Positions 43,874 to 51,957 of a stretch of DNA of 64,000 nucleotides are shown here, one piece after another (position 1 is the stretch's first letter; each line of letters opens with the position of its first letter). The notes beneath the pieces are model-generated. The model searched no databases, was not told the DNA's origin, and worked only from the letters and a program-made list of their open reading frames with translations. The translations under genes were made by a program, and so were the position numbers. This DNA comes from Actinoallomurus sp963736325 (GTDB lineage: Bacteria; Actinomycetota; Actinomycetes; Streptosporangiales; Streptosporangiaceae): the NCBI GenBank assembly GCA_963736325.1, contig CAVTOG010000014.1:372001-436000 (forward strand), in the 5' to 3' direction.

Positions 43874-46195
43874 ATGGCCCGGTACGCCGACAGCGTGGCG
43901 CTCGCGCTCGACATCGCCCGGATCGAGGCGCGGTCCGGCCGCGCGTCCGAGGTCGAACCAGGGCATCTGCTCGTGGGGTTGAGCACGTTGTGCCGGCTCG
44001 ACATAGAGACCGTGCTGGACCATGCGGAACTGGCTCCGGACGAGTGGCGCACGGTCGAGGCGGACGTCGAACGGCTGCGCCTGCTCTTCACCCGGGCCGG
44101 TGTCGACCCGGTGGCGTTGCGCCGCCGGCTGCGCAGAGCGCTCGCGGTCACCGCCGGCCGGCCAAATCTTGTGCCGCAGCCGCATCTTGTGCCGCACCGC
44201 GCCCGGGCCGCGCGGCGGGCCTTCACCCGGGCGGCCGAGCTGGCCATGAACGGTCCGGCCGGCGCGGCCGAGCTGCTGCGCGCGGTACTCGAATCTCCCA
44301 CCCCCCGGTGCCGTGAGGTGTTCGACCGGCTGGGCATCGTCGACCCGCTCGCCGTGTTCTTCCCGGAGCGGCAGGAGAAGCCGCCAGCCGGGCGGGCGAC
44401 GCCGGAACTCGACCGGTACGGCCGGGATCTGACCCGGCTGGCCCGCGAGGGCGGGCTGCCGCCGCTGATCGGGCGCCGCGACGAACTGCGGGCCCTGGCC
44501 CGCGTGCTGGTGAAGCAGCGCAAGGCCAACGCGGTGCTCGTCGGCGACGCCGGGGTCGGTAAGACCGGCATCGTTGAGGGACTCGCCGAGCTGCTCGCAG
44601 GCCCGTACGCACCCGCCGGACTGACCGGCACACGGGTGGTCGAGCTGTCGATGGCGGCGTTGCTCGCCGGGACCAAGTACCGAGGCGAGTTCGAGGAAAG
44701 GCTGCTGGCCGTGCTCGCCGAGGCGCGCGAAACCCCAGGGCTGATCCTTTTCATCGACGAGCTGCACGCCGTGCTCGGCGCCGGCGGGACGGGAGCGAGC
44801 GACGCCGCGAACATCCTCAAACCCGCGCTTGCCCGCGGTGAGCTGCGCTGCATCGGCGCGACGACACCGGGTGAGTACCGGCTGCGCCTTGAGGCCGATC
44901 CCGCGCTGCGCCGCCGGTTCGAGGTGATCCGGGTGGAGGAGCCGACCCGGGCGCAGGCGGTGGAGATCCTGGCCGGGCTGCGGGAACGGCTCGCCGACCA
45001 CCACGGGGTGGACATCGCCGCGAGTGTGCCCGAGGCGGCGGTGGACCTCGCCGTACGCTATCTCCCCGAGCTGCGCCTGCCGGACAAGGCCATCGACCTG
45101 ATCGACCAGGCGTGCGCGGCGGCCCGGATCCGGACGATCGGGCCGGAGGTCCCGACGGCCGCGTCCGTACGGGTCGGCGGTGCCGAGGTGGCCGCCGTCG
45201 TGGCCGACCAGGCCCGTCTGCCGGTGGAGCGTGTTACCGCGAGTGAGGCACAGCGCCTGCTCGGTATGGAGGAACACCTGCGCCGGCGGCTGATCGGTCA
45301 GGACGAGGCGGTCGGCGCGGTCGCCGACGCGATCCGTACCTCCCGTGCCGGGCTGGGCGACCGGCGGCGGCCGATCGGGGTGTTCCTGTTCGCCGGCCCG
45401 ACAGGGACCGGCAAGACGGAGCTGGCCAGGGCGCTCGCCGAGTTCCTGTTCGACGATCAGCGGCGGCTGATCCGCATCGACATGTCGGAATACCAGGAGC
45501 GGCACGCGGTGTCCCGGCTGCTCGGCGCCCCACCCGGGTACGTCGGGCACGACCGGGACGGCCAGCTCTCCGGCCCGCTGCACGACCATCCGCACAGCGT
45601 CGTACTCTTCGATGAGGTGGAGAAGGCCCACCCGGAAGTACTGGACCTCTTCCTGCAGATCTTCGACGAGGGGCAGCTCACCGACGCACGTGGGCGCCGC
45701 ATCTCCTTTAGCGACACCGTCGTCATCCTCACCTCCAACCTCGGCGCCGCGACGGGCCGGCCGCTCGGCTTCACACCGGGCGTCCAGGACGCGCCCACAG
45801 GCGGGCCCAAGCGGGTCATGGCCGCGCTGCGGCAGGAACTGCGGCCGGAGCTGCTCGGCCGGATCGGCCGGGTCGTCGTCTTCGAGCCGCTGACCGGGCC
45901 GGCGCTGCGCGAGATCGCGGACAAGCTGATCGATCGCGTCCGGGACAGGCTCGCCCACCGCGCGATCACGCTCATCCTGACCGACGACGCCTACGATCTG
46001 CTGGTCCGCGACGCCGCCTCGGCACGCTCGGGCGCTCGCGCCCTGGAGCAGGCCGTCGAGCGGCTGCTCGTCCAGCCGCTGGGCCGGGCACTGCTGGCCG
46101 GACGGTTCACCGACGGTATGCCGATCCGGGTCGAGGCCGCCGACGGCGCGTTGGTGTGCACCCCCACCGGCCGGTCAGGAGGTACGGCTCGATGA
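43874..46195 (+). CDS. Clp-type AAA+ unfoldase (ClpA/ClpB-like)
   Basis: 773 aa with two AAA+ modules. Residues 1-140 form a Clp_N-like domain (VEPGHLLVGLS). Module 1: Walker A VGDAGVGKTG (about 221), pore loop GTKYRGEFEERLL, Walker B LILFIDELHAVLG (about 292). Module 2: Walker A AGPTGTGKTELARAL (about 510), GAPPGYVGHDRDGQ pore loop, Walker B VVLFDEVEKAHPEV (about 577), sensor region VVILTSNLG. Only about 45 residues link the modules, so the ClpB coiled-coil M-domain is missing; this is nearer ClpA in build. No clear ClpP-binding loop was identified. The stop overlaps the FHA-kinase start (ATGA). Confidence 0.92.
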   Translation: MARYADSVALALDIARIEARSGRASEVEPGHLLVGLSTLCRLDIETVLDHAELAPDEWRTVEADVERLRLLFTRAGVDPVALRRRLRRALAVTAGRPNLVPQPHLVPHRARAARRAFTRAAELAMNGPAGAAELLRAVLESPTPRCREVFDRLGIVDPLAVFFPERQEKPPAGRATPELDRYGRDLTRLAREGGLPPLIGRRDELRALARVLVKQRKANAVLVGDAGVGKTGIVEGLAELLAGPYAPAGLTGTRVVELSMAALLAGTKYRGEFEERLLAVLAEARETPGLILFIDELHAVLGAGGTGASDAANILKPALARGELRCIGATTPGEYRLRLEADPALRRRFEVIRVEEPTRAQAVEILAGLRERLADHHGVDIAASVPEAAVDLAVRYLPELRLPDKAIDLIDQACAAARIRTIGPEVPTAASVRVGGAEVAAVVADQARLPVERVTASEAQRLLGMEEHLRRRLIGQDEAVGAVADAIRTSRAGLGDRRRPIGVFLFAGPTGTGKTELARALAEFLFDDQRRLIRIDMSEYQERHAVSRLLGAPPGYVGHDRDGQLSGPLHDHPHSVVLFDEVEKAHPEVLDLFLQIFDEGQLTDARGRRISFSDTVVILTSNLGAATGRPLGFTPGVQDAPTGGPKRVMAALRQELRPELLGRIGRVVVFEPLTGPALREIADKLIDRVRDRLAHRAITLILTDDAYDLLVRDAASARSGARALEQAVERLLVQPLGRALLAGRFTDGMPIRVEAADGALVCTPTGRSGGTAR

Positions 46196-47541
46196 CGGCC
46201 ACCGTCACGTTGCGGCTCGTCAAGGGTCGGCTCGACCGCACCGAGTACATGTTCGACGAGCGGACCACCTGCGTTCTCGGCCGCGCCGACGACTGTGCGC
46301 CGCGGTTGCCGAGCGACAAGGACCATCGCACCGTCTCCCGGCACCACTGCCTGCTCGACATCAACCCGCCGGACGCGCGCATCCGCGACTTCGGCAGCCT
46401 CAACGGCACGTTCGTCAACGGAAAGAAGATCGGTCAGCGGAAGGCGGACCAGACGCCGGCGGAGGGCGCGGCACTGTCCTTCCCGGAGCACGACCTGAGC
46501 GACGGCGACGAGATCCGGCTCGGCGACACGGTTTTCCGGGTGGAAATCCGGCTGCCGGCCGGGCAACGCACCCTGTCGCTGGCCTGGTGCGTCAAATGTG
46601 GCCGGGAGGTGGGCAGCGAGCTCGGCGGTCGCTCGGGGGAGTACGTCTGTGTCGCCTGCCAGGCCGATCCGGGCGTCATGGCCCAGCGTCTGGTGGACCT
46701 CGCGCGCGGCGGGCACGGCGGACTCGCCCCGATCGCCGACTACACGCTGCTTCGTGAGCTCGGCCGCGGCGGGATGGGCGCGGTGTATCTCGCCCGCCAC
46801 GCCGGTGGGGAGGTGGCGCTCAAGGTGATGCTGCCCAGGGTCGCGGCGAGCACGGACGCCAGGGCGCGGTTCTTCCGTGAGGTGGAGCTGACCAGGGCGC
46901 TGCGGCACCCCAATATCGCTGCGCTCTACGACGCCGGCTTCGCGGATGGCACCTTCTACTTCACCACCGAGTACTGCGCCGGTGGCAGCCTGGATCGGCT
47001 CCTGGCTCGGCGGGGTGGCCGGCTCGACGCCGCCGAGGCCGTACGGCTGGCCTGCCAGGTGCTGGAGGGCCTGGAGAACGCGCACGGTCAGCATGTGGTG
47101 CACCGCGATCTGACGCCGCACAACATTCTGCTGGGTGAGGCCGATGGATCGCCGATGGCCAAGGTCGGCGACTTCGGCCTCGCCAAGGCCTTCGACCAGG
47201 CCGGCCTCAGCGGCCTCACCCGAACCGGCGCGATCGCCGGCAAGCCCGGGTTCGTCCCCCGCCAGCAAGTGATCAACTTCCGGAACGTCACCCCAGCCGT
47301 GGATGTGTGGGCGCTCGCCGCCTGCCTGTACAACGCCCTGACCGGCGCGCACCCACGGGACTTCCCGCGTGGCAAAGACCCCTGGCAAGTCATTCTGCAG
47401 GCCGCCCCGGTGCCGATTCGCGAGCGGGAGCCCGCCGTCGGTGAGGCACTGGCTTCCGTCATCGACAGAGCCCTGCGGGAAGAGCCGGAGATCGGTTATC
47501 AGTCCGCGGGCGACCTGCGCCGTGCGCTTCTCGGAACATGA
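46192..47541 (+). CDS. FHA - zinc ribbon - Ser/Thr protein kinase
   Basis: 449 aa. Residues about 10-115 are an FHA domain (CVLGRADDCAPRLP, VSRHHCLLDINP, SLNGTFVNGKKIG). Residues about 135-160 form a zinc ribbon (CVKCGREVG and CVAC). Residues about 188-445 are a kinase: GRGGMGAVYLARH, VALKVM, catalytic loop HRDLTPHNILL (Lys of HRDLKP replaced by Thr), and KVGDFGLAK. It has no membrane segment. It is the last gene of the operon, coupled to the Clp gene. The likely roles are phosphorylating the neighbours and, by its FHA, binding them. Confidence 0.9.
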   Translation: MTATVTLRLVKGRLDRTEYMFDERTTCVLGRADDCAPRLPSDKDHRTVSRHHCLLDINPPDARIRDFGSLNGTFVNGKKIGQRKADQTPAEGAALSFPEHDLSDGDEIRLGDTVFRVEIRLPAGQRTLSLAWCVKCGREVGSELGGRSGEYVCVACQADPGVMAQRLVDLARGGHGGLAPIADYTLLRELGRGGMGAVYLARHAGGEVALKVMLPRVAASTDARARFFREVELTRALRHPNIAALYDAGFADGTFYFTTEYCAGGSLDRLLARRGGRLDAAEAVRLACQVLEGLENAHGQHVVHRDLTPHNILLGEADGSPMAKVGDFGLAKAFDQAGLSGLTRTGAIAGKPGFVPRQQVINFRNVTPAVDVWALAACLYNALTGAHPRDFPRGKDPWQVILQAAPVPIREREPAVGEALASVIDRALREEPEIGYQSAGDLRRALLGT

Positions 47542-47875
47542 ACCAGCGCCTCGTCATCGGCCGCACGGTCACAGGGTTGCCAGTCAGGCGGCGTTTTAGC
47601 AGGACAGATGCGTAAATGTGGTCCTTCGCAATAGGATTCGATCACGCTGCGTGTCAAGGCCTGATCGCTCGTCAGGCCTCATCGTTTCCAGCCTGTTCTC
47701 GACGCGGGCGACCACGGCGCGAACACGAATCGACGTTCGGTCGGCGAGGAGACGAAACGTGATGGTCTTCGCGGGTTCTGGACCCGTGTCTGTCCATCAC
47801 GAGGTAGAAAAGCGAGCGATGCGGGAATTTGTCCGCAAGCTCACACCATCACTCGACATGTCCAGGAGGACCTCA
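47542..47875. other. intergenic region after the kinase-Clp operon
   Basis: 334 bases without a convincing gene. It contains the hairpin at 47657-47679. Upstream of the next start is AGGAGG at 47863-47868. Confidence 0.5.
47657..47679 (+). terminator. hairpin, probable terminator of the kinase-Clp operon
   Basis: Perfect eight-base stem AGGCCTGA / TCAGGCCT with a seven-base loop, 115 bases after the last kinase stop. No T-run follows, which is common for actinomycete terminators. Confidence 0.5.
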
Positions 47876-48097
47876 GTGGCTTCGATCGATTTGAACAGCG
47901 TGCTCGACAAGGCGTGGGCGGACAAGAGCCTTCCGGAGATCATGGCCGCGCCGGTGGCGGCGCTGAAGGGGATCTCTGACAAGACCGGTGAGCTCCTGAA
48001 CGAGGCGCTCGGCATCAAGACCATCGCCGACCTGGCCAATCTGCCGTACGCCCGTTGGGCTCAGGCTCTGGCCGAACTGGACGCGGCCGGCAAGTAA
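47876..48097 (+). CDS. small helix-hairpin-helix protein, 73 aa
   Basis: Starts at GTG 47876, chosen because a perfect AGGAGG lies seven bases upstream; the longer frame from 47618 crosses a hairpin and has no family look. The protein reads LNSVLDKAWADKSLPEI, then PVAALKGISDKTGELLNEALGIKTIADLANLP (core: LKGISDKTGELLNEALGIK). This is a helix-hairpin-helix pattern of the DUF4332-like kind, used for DNA or protein contacts. It is separated from the kinase operon by 334 bases and may be its own unit. The function is unknown. Confidence 0.7.
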   Translation: MASIDLNSVLDKAWADKSLPEIMAAPVAALKGISDKTGELLNEALGIKTIADLANLPYARWAQALAELDAAGK

Positions 48098-48445
48098 CGG
48101 GCCGTACCTCGGTCTCTCGCTTCGGGGCACGACCCGGCGGAGCCGACGCTCCCGCGGGTCGTTCCCGGAGACGGTCACTCCGTTCCCTTCGTCAGGCTTG
48201 GCCGACGTCGAGGATCGCGAAGTGGCACATGGGTGTCGCTGTGCTCCAGCGGACTAAGAGTCCGCTGCTCTTGTATCTGACCGATGCTCTCGATATCAGC
48301 CAATGTCGTTTCGTCCGCAGCTCCACCGATTCCAATGCCGGGCGGTGCTGCCACGTGACAGCGGATTCCTCGGCATCCGAGCACTCCATCGCTGGTCGGC
48401 GGTCGGAGGATAGGCGATGTTAACGGTGCCGGTTCATCTGGTGGG
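48098..48445. other. gene-free region between convergent genes
   Basis: Apart from the terminator hairpin at 48129-48162 nothing was recognised; codon patterns in the open frames here do not look like real genes. Confidence 0.5.
48129..48162 (+). terminator. strong hairpin terminator
   Basis: Outer arms ACGACCCG / CGGGTCGT, eight base pairs, and inner arms GGAG / CTCC around a six-base loop, starting 31 bases after the helix-hairpin-helix stop. It also serves the convergent end of the amidase gene. Confidence 0.65.
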
Positions 48446-49579
48446 GGCTGCGAGAGGGGGCCTCTGGAGGTGCCAGTCGGTTGCCTGTTGGTAGGCGTCG
48501 GCGGCGCGGAGCACGGTCGCCTCATCGTACGGCCGGCCGGCGAGTTGCAGGCCAAGGGGCAGGCCGTCTGCGGTGAAGCCTACGGGGATGGCTGCGACCG
48601 GGCTGCCCACCGCGTTCCAGAATTGGGTGTGGATCGGGCCGAAGGCGTCCGGCTTGATGACCTCCAGAGTCTTTGCCAGCTCGCTGATCGAGAGCGCGCC
48701 TGCTCCCGACGTGGGTGTGACGACCAGGTCGAATTCGTCGAAGAGGGTGGCGAGTGCCCGTTGGGCGACCCGGCGCACTCGTTGCGCTTGGACGTAGTCG
48801 GCTCCGCTGTAGAACGCCCCGGCGGCGACCATCGTTCGTGTTCCGGCGGAGTAGTCCGACCAGTGTTTTCGTAGGTCCGGTAGATGGTAGGCCAGTGCCT
48901 CGCTCAGCATGATCACCATGCTTGCCGCGGTCATCTCCGTGAAGTACGGCAGCTCGACCTCCTCGACCCCCGCACCGCGGTCGGCGAGCACGGCCACCGC
49001 ATCCTCGAACACGGCGGGCAACGCCGGGTCCTCGGCGTCACCGCTGACCCGGGCCAGGCGGTCGATGCCGATGCGCAGCCCGGTCAGGTCGCCGGTGAGG
49101 GCGCGGAGGTAGTCGGGTACCGGCATGTCGAGTGAGGTCACGTCGCTCGGGTCGTACCCGGCCAGGACCTGGAGCATCAGCGCGCAGTCGCGGGCGCTTC
49201 GGGCCATCGGGCCGATGTGGTCCAGGCTGTAGGCCAGCGGTACGCACCCGAACTTGGGCACGCGTCCGAAGGTGGGCATCAGGCCGGTCGTACCGCCAGG
49301 GACCTCCAGGCAGAGCCGGCGCCAGTTGCGGACCAGTGTCCCGAGTTTGGTCTCGATCTGGTTGATCTCGACGGCAAGGGCCAGGCGCACGACGGCGAAG
49401 GCCCGCAGGTGCTCGGCCAAGGACTCGATGATGCAGCACCGGCGCAGTCCTCGGGATAGAGCACTCCCAGCGCGGGACCGCCTTCCTGCAGGTGCCAGTG
49501 CAAGCGGTTCTGCACGCGTGTGGCCAGTCAGCGTCGTGACCTTCAGCCCCAACGGTCTGCCGCGTGTCAGAGCCTCCAT
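48446..49579 (-). pseudogene. amidase-signature enzyme with degraded N-terminus
   Basis: The C-terminal two thirds are a clear amidase-signature enzyme: TTGLMPTFGRVPKFGCVPLAYSLDHIGPMARSARD (core: LDHIGPMARSARDCALML), ALTGDLTGLRIGI, DEFDLVVTPTSGAGA, VGSPVAAIPVGF and GLPLGLQLAGRPYDE. Before TTGLMPT the sequence is garbled (LGTLVRNWRRLCLEVPGG). The Gly/Ser-rich motif with the two catalytic serines and the preceding catalytic Lys cannot be found in any frame. A working enzyme is unlikely unless the start is misread. Beyond its 5' end (49580) lies the palindromic promoter region of the next module. Confidence 0.7.
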
Positions 49580-49616
49580 TCATATCGGAGTGGCCAAACG
49601 GACCGCCAAAGAGCTA

Positions 49617-49644
49617 TTGACCCTGATATGTGATCACATATACC
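49617..49644 (+). promoter_or_regulatory. promoter with palindromic operator ATATGTGATCACATAT (site 1)
   Basis: A -35-like TTGACC at 49617-49622 and a -10-like TATACC at 49639-49644 are 16 bases apart. A perfect 16-bp palindrome occupies 49626-49641 between and over them. The same layout recurs at 51849-51876. Binding there would block RNA polymerase, so repression by the GntR regulator at 51958 is proposed. Confidence 0.7.
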
Positions 49645-49647
49645 CTC

Positions 49648-49767
49648 GTGGAGGTGGACGGCAAGCCGCGTTCTCGCTACGGGCGGGACGTCACGTGCTC
49701 GGACGGCGGGTCCCTGACCGCCGGCCAGGTCGCCGAGGACCTGATTGAACGTGGGGGATGCCGATGA
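49648..49767 (+). CDS. possible 39-aa micro-ORF below the operator
   Basis: GTG 49648 to TGA 49767, reading VEVDGKPRSRYGRDV, then CSDGGSLTAGQVAEDLIERG. It has no ribosome site, but its GTGs at 49648/49654 lie about where transcription from the promoter should begin, so leaderless translation is possible. Its end overlaps the next micro-ORF (ATGA). It may instead be the relic of a larger gene. Not recognised. Confidence 0.3.
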   Translation: MEVDGKPRSRYGRDVTCSDGGSLTAGQVAEDLIERGGCR

Positions 49768-49850
49768 CGAGTCCGCCGAAGCTGAATTATCTGAACAAAG
49801 CAGAAGCGAAGGCCATCGGCTACGACATTTCGATCCCGAGGAGCATCTGA
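49764..49850 (+). CDS. possible 28-aa micro-ORF, coupled to the preceding one
   Basis: ATG 49764 with GGGGGA six bases upstream. It reads MTSPPKLNYLNKAEAKAIGY then DISIPRSI and stops at 49850. The start overlaps the previous stop by ATGA. Too short for a family call; it could be a leader peptide, a relic, or chance. Confidence 0.3.
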   Translation: MTSPPKLNYLNKAEAKAIGYDISIPRSI

Positions 49851-50049
49851 GTGCTCAATTGATTTCAACCGTACGGATATTTTCAATGGTACTGAGATGA
49901 GTCGCGCCCGCCGACGTGGCGACTAGCGGTCAATCCTCGATGAGGAAATCTCTTGGGCATCTCCGGCGGGGAGCCGGATTCGGCAACGAGAAAGCACAAA
50001 CGTGCTGCGTGCCTCCTCGATCATGATACTGCAGATGAGGGAATCGATA

Positions 50050-51441
50050 ATGACGAAACCTGCGGCCAGGACGGCATTTGTCGGCGCTACACTGATTGAT
50101 GGGACCGGAGGCCCGCCACGAGCGGACGCGGCGGTGGTCGTCGAGAAGGGCCGGATCAGCTGGATCGGAGCCGCCTCCGATACTGCCGAAACTGCTGAAA
50201 CACGTGGTGCCGGCGATTTGCGCCGCGTGGATGTAACCGGTAAGTACCTTATTCCGGGGTTGCTTGATGCGAATGCGCATATGGTCATGCAGAACGACCC
50301 AGAGATTTTGCTCCGGTACGAACCAGGCCACTATGACGAGCTTGTACTCGAGGCGGCGCAAGTGGCGTTGCGGTCGGGAATCACGACGGTATTCGACACA
50401 TGGGGCCCGCTGGAAGCGCTGCGCCGCGTTCGTGATCGCATCAATGCGGGAAAGGTCGTCGGGAGCAGAATCTTCTTGGGCGGCAACATCATCGGTAATG
50501 ACGGGCCGTGGTCCAGTGATTTCTTTCCCTACGGGGAACGTCTCAACCCAGCGGCCGCCGAGCGCATCAACCGCCATTGGGAGCAGGGGGTCGGCGCCGA
50601 ACTCACCTGGATGCCGGCCGAAGACGTCCGCCTCGCCGTACGGAATTACATCGCAAGCAGCGGGATCGACTTCGTCAAGTACGCCTCCAGCGCCCACGCA
50701 CAACATCGATTCATCGCGCTTTCACCGGACGCGCAACGCGCGATCGTGGAGGAGGCGCACGCGGCCGGGATGATAGTTCAGGCGTGCACGCTCGCACCCG
50801 AGGCCCTAAAGCTCGCCATCGCCGCCGGCGTGGATCTGCTGACCCACGGCAACTCCACCGGCCGATACCCGATGCCGCAGGAGACACTCGATCAGATCGT
50901 CGACCGGCACTTGCCCTGTGTCATCACGCTCTATACCGAGCGTTTCATGGCAGCTGCCCGAGCCGACGGCAGGTTCCCCGAACATTGGGGTACGACCTTC
51001 GCTGCCAAGGAGAACAACGCCCGGCGGCTGATCAACGCGGCAGCCACGATCCTGCACGCCACCGATGGGGGCGTCTTCGGCCCCACAGTGCAGGGAAGCC
51101 CGTGGCTCGGCGAACTGTTTCGCCTACCGGATACGCCACTTCCACTCGGCAGCGGAAGCATCCTCTGGCATCAAGCCATGATCGAGCGCGGAATGACTCC
51201 CATGGACGCTCTGGTGGCGGCGACCCGAAACATCGCTCAGGCCTACGGCAAGGACGAACTCGGGACAGTCCAGGAAGGCAAGCGAGCCGACCTGCTCATT
51301 CTCGACGCCAATCCACTCGACGACCCGGCAAACTACACCCGCATTACCCACGTGGTGAAGGACGGCCAGGTCATCGACCATCGCGGGCTCCCCGAACATC
51401 CCGTACTCACCCGCGACGACGAAGAACTCCACAGCGGGTAG
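50050..51441 (+). CDS. amidohydrolase-superfamily protein with altered metal site (paralogue B)
   Basis: 463 aa, clear paralogue of the gene at 34450. The two share TVFDTWGPL, RDRIN, GNIIG, DFFP, NRHWEQ/NRQWEQ and IDFVKYA-S in the same order. The first metal motif is IPGLLDANAHM (Asn for His again), and the later His of VQAHTSS is Cys here (VQACTLAP). LLTHGN and HATDGGVFG remain. The start is ATG 50050 after GAGGG; the frame opens further to 50002. Two changed metal ligands make an ordinary binuclear hydrolase mechanism doubtful, so it may have a single metal or another role. Confidence 0.86.
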   Translation: MTKPAARTAFVGATLIDGTGGPPRADAAVVVEKGRISWIGAASDTAETAETRGAGDLRRVDVTGKYLIPGLLDANAHMVMQNDPEILLRYEPGHYDELVLEAAQVALRSGITTVFDTWGPLEALRRVRDRINAGKVVGSRIFLGGNIIGNDGPWSSDFFPYGERLNPAAAERINRHWEQGVGAELTWMPAEDVRLAVRNYIASSGIDFVKYASSAHAQHRFIALSPDAQRAIVEEAHAAGMIVQACTLAPEALKLAIAAGVDLLTHGNSTGRYPMPQETLDQIVDRHLPCVITLYTERFMAAARADGRFPEHWGTTFAAKENNARRLINAAATILHATDGGVFGPTVQGSPWLGELFRLPDTPLPLGSGSILWHQAMIERGMTPMDALVAATRNIAQAYGKDELGTVQEGKRADLLILDANPLDDPANYTRITHVVKDGQVIDHRGLPEHPVLTRDDEELHSG

Positions 51442-51857
51442 CGAAGGGCACTTGTACAACTACGAAAGGAGCGGACGACTCCGAGGTCTGCCCAGACATC
51501 GCGCTGTCTCCACCTCATCATCGATCGTGACGCACGGCGTTGCCAGGAGAGGTGCTCGAGTCTGGCATTAATACGATCTTGAACGCTGAACGGGGTCGAT
51601 AAGGCAGTCTCCGTGACCTGCGTCCCTTGTGCGCGGCTAGGTCCCATTGCCCGCACGTGTGGATCTTCGGTGTTGATCGGTGCGTCGGGCTGGTGAGCGG
51701 CAATGGCTGGGGTGTGAGACAACCTGCAAGATCTGGTGGGCCATCGGCCGGCCAACTGGCCGCAATGGACGCCGACCAGGTGGCGTTCGTGGCGTCAGCG
51801 TCCAAGACATGCATCAAAGCCCGATCTTGGGCGGAGCGCGACAAAATGTTGACGCTA
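51442..51857. other. gene-free upstream region of the GntR gene
   Basis: No convincing gene. Several open frames exist on both strands but none has a family look or a good start. An eight-base palindrome TTGTACAA sits at 51453-51460. Confidence 0.4.
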
Positions 51858-51876
51858 ATATGTGATCACATATATC
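51849..51876 (+). promoter_or_regulatory. promoter with palindromic operator ATATGTGATCACATAT (site 2)
   Basis: TTGACG at 51849-51854, TATATC at 51871-51876, and the identical 16-bp palindrome at 51858-51873, with the same spacing as site 1. The GntR gene starts 81 bases downstream, so this is most likely an autoregulatory operator. Confidence 0.75.
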
Positions 51877-51957
51877 GTTTGTCCATCTTGATCAGGCGGC
51901 CGTTCGCACCATGAGTGGCTGGGCGCGTCGACGCCGCGATTGGGCAGGGAGTGTGTA

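Larger units (their letters stand above)
49580..50049. other. regulatory region with promoter-operator and two tiny ORFs
   Basis: 470 bases between the amidase relic and amidohydrolase B. It contains the TTGACC promoter with the ATATGTGATCACATAT palindrome and the coupled micro-ORFs at 49648-49850, listed separately. From 49851 to 50010 nothing recognisable is seen. Confidence 0.5.

Noticed and set aside
43493..45958. 821-codon minus-strand frame antisense to the Clp gene
   Set aside because: The plus-strand frame has two complete AAA+ modules; the antisense frame is rich in Arg, Pro and Gln without motifs.
38672..47541. Type VI secretion or contractile injection cluster
   Set aside because: Kinase, FHA and Clp components are suggestive, but no sheath, tube, baseplate or membrane-complex genes lie nearby.
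49626..49641. CRP-type binding site
   Set aside because: It contains TGTGA and TCACA but with no six-base spacer between them; the local GntR gene with an identical site is a better match.
51453..51460. Third copy of the CTTGTA operator
   Set aside because: It is only TTGTACAA with no four-base spacer, so it does not match CTTGTA-N4-TACAAG.
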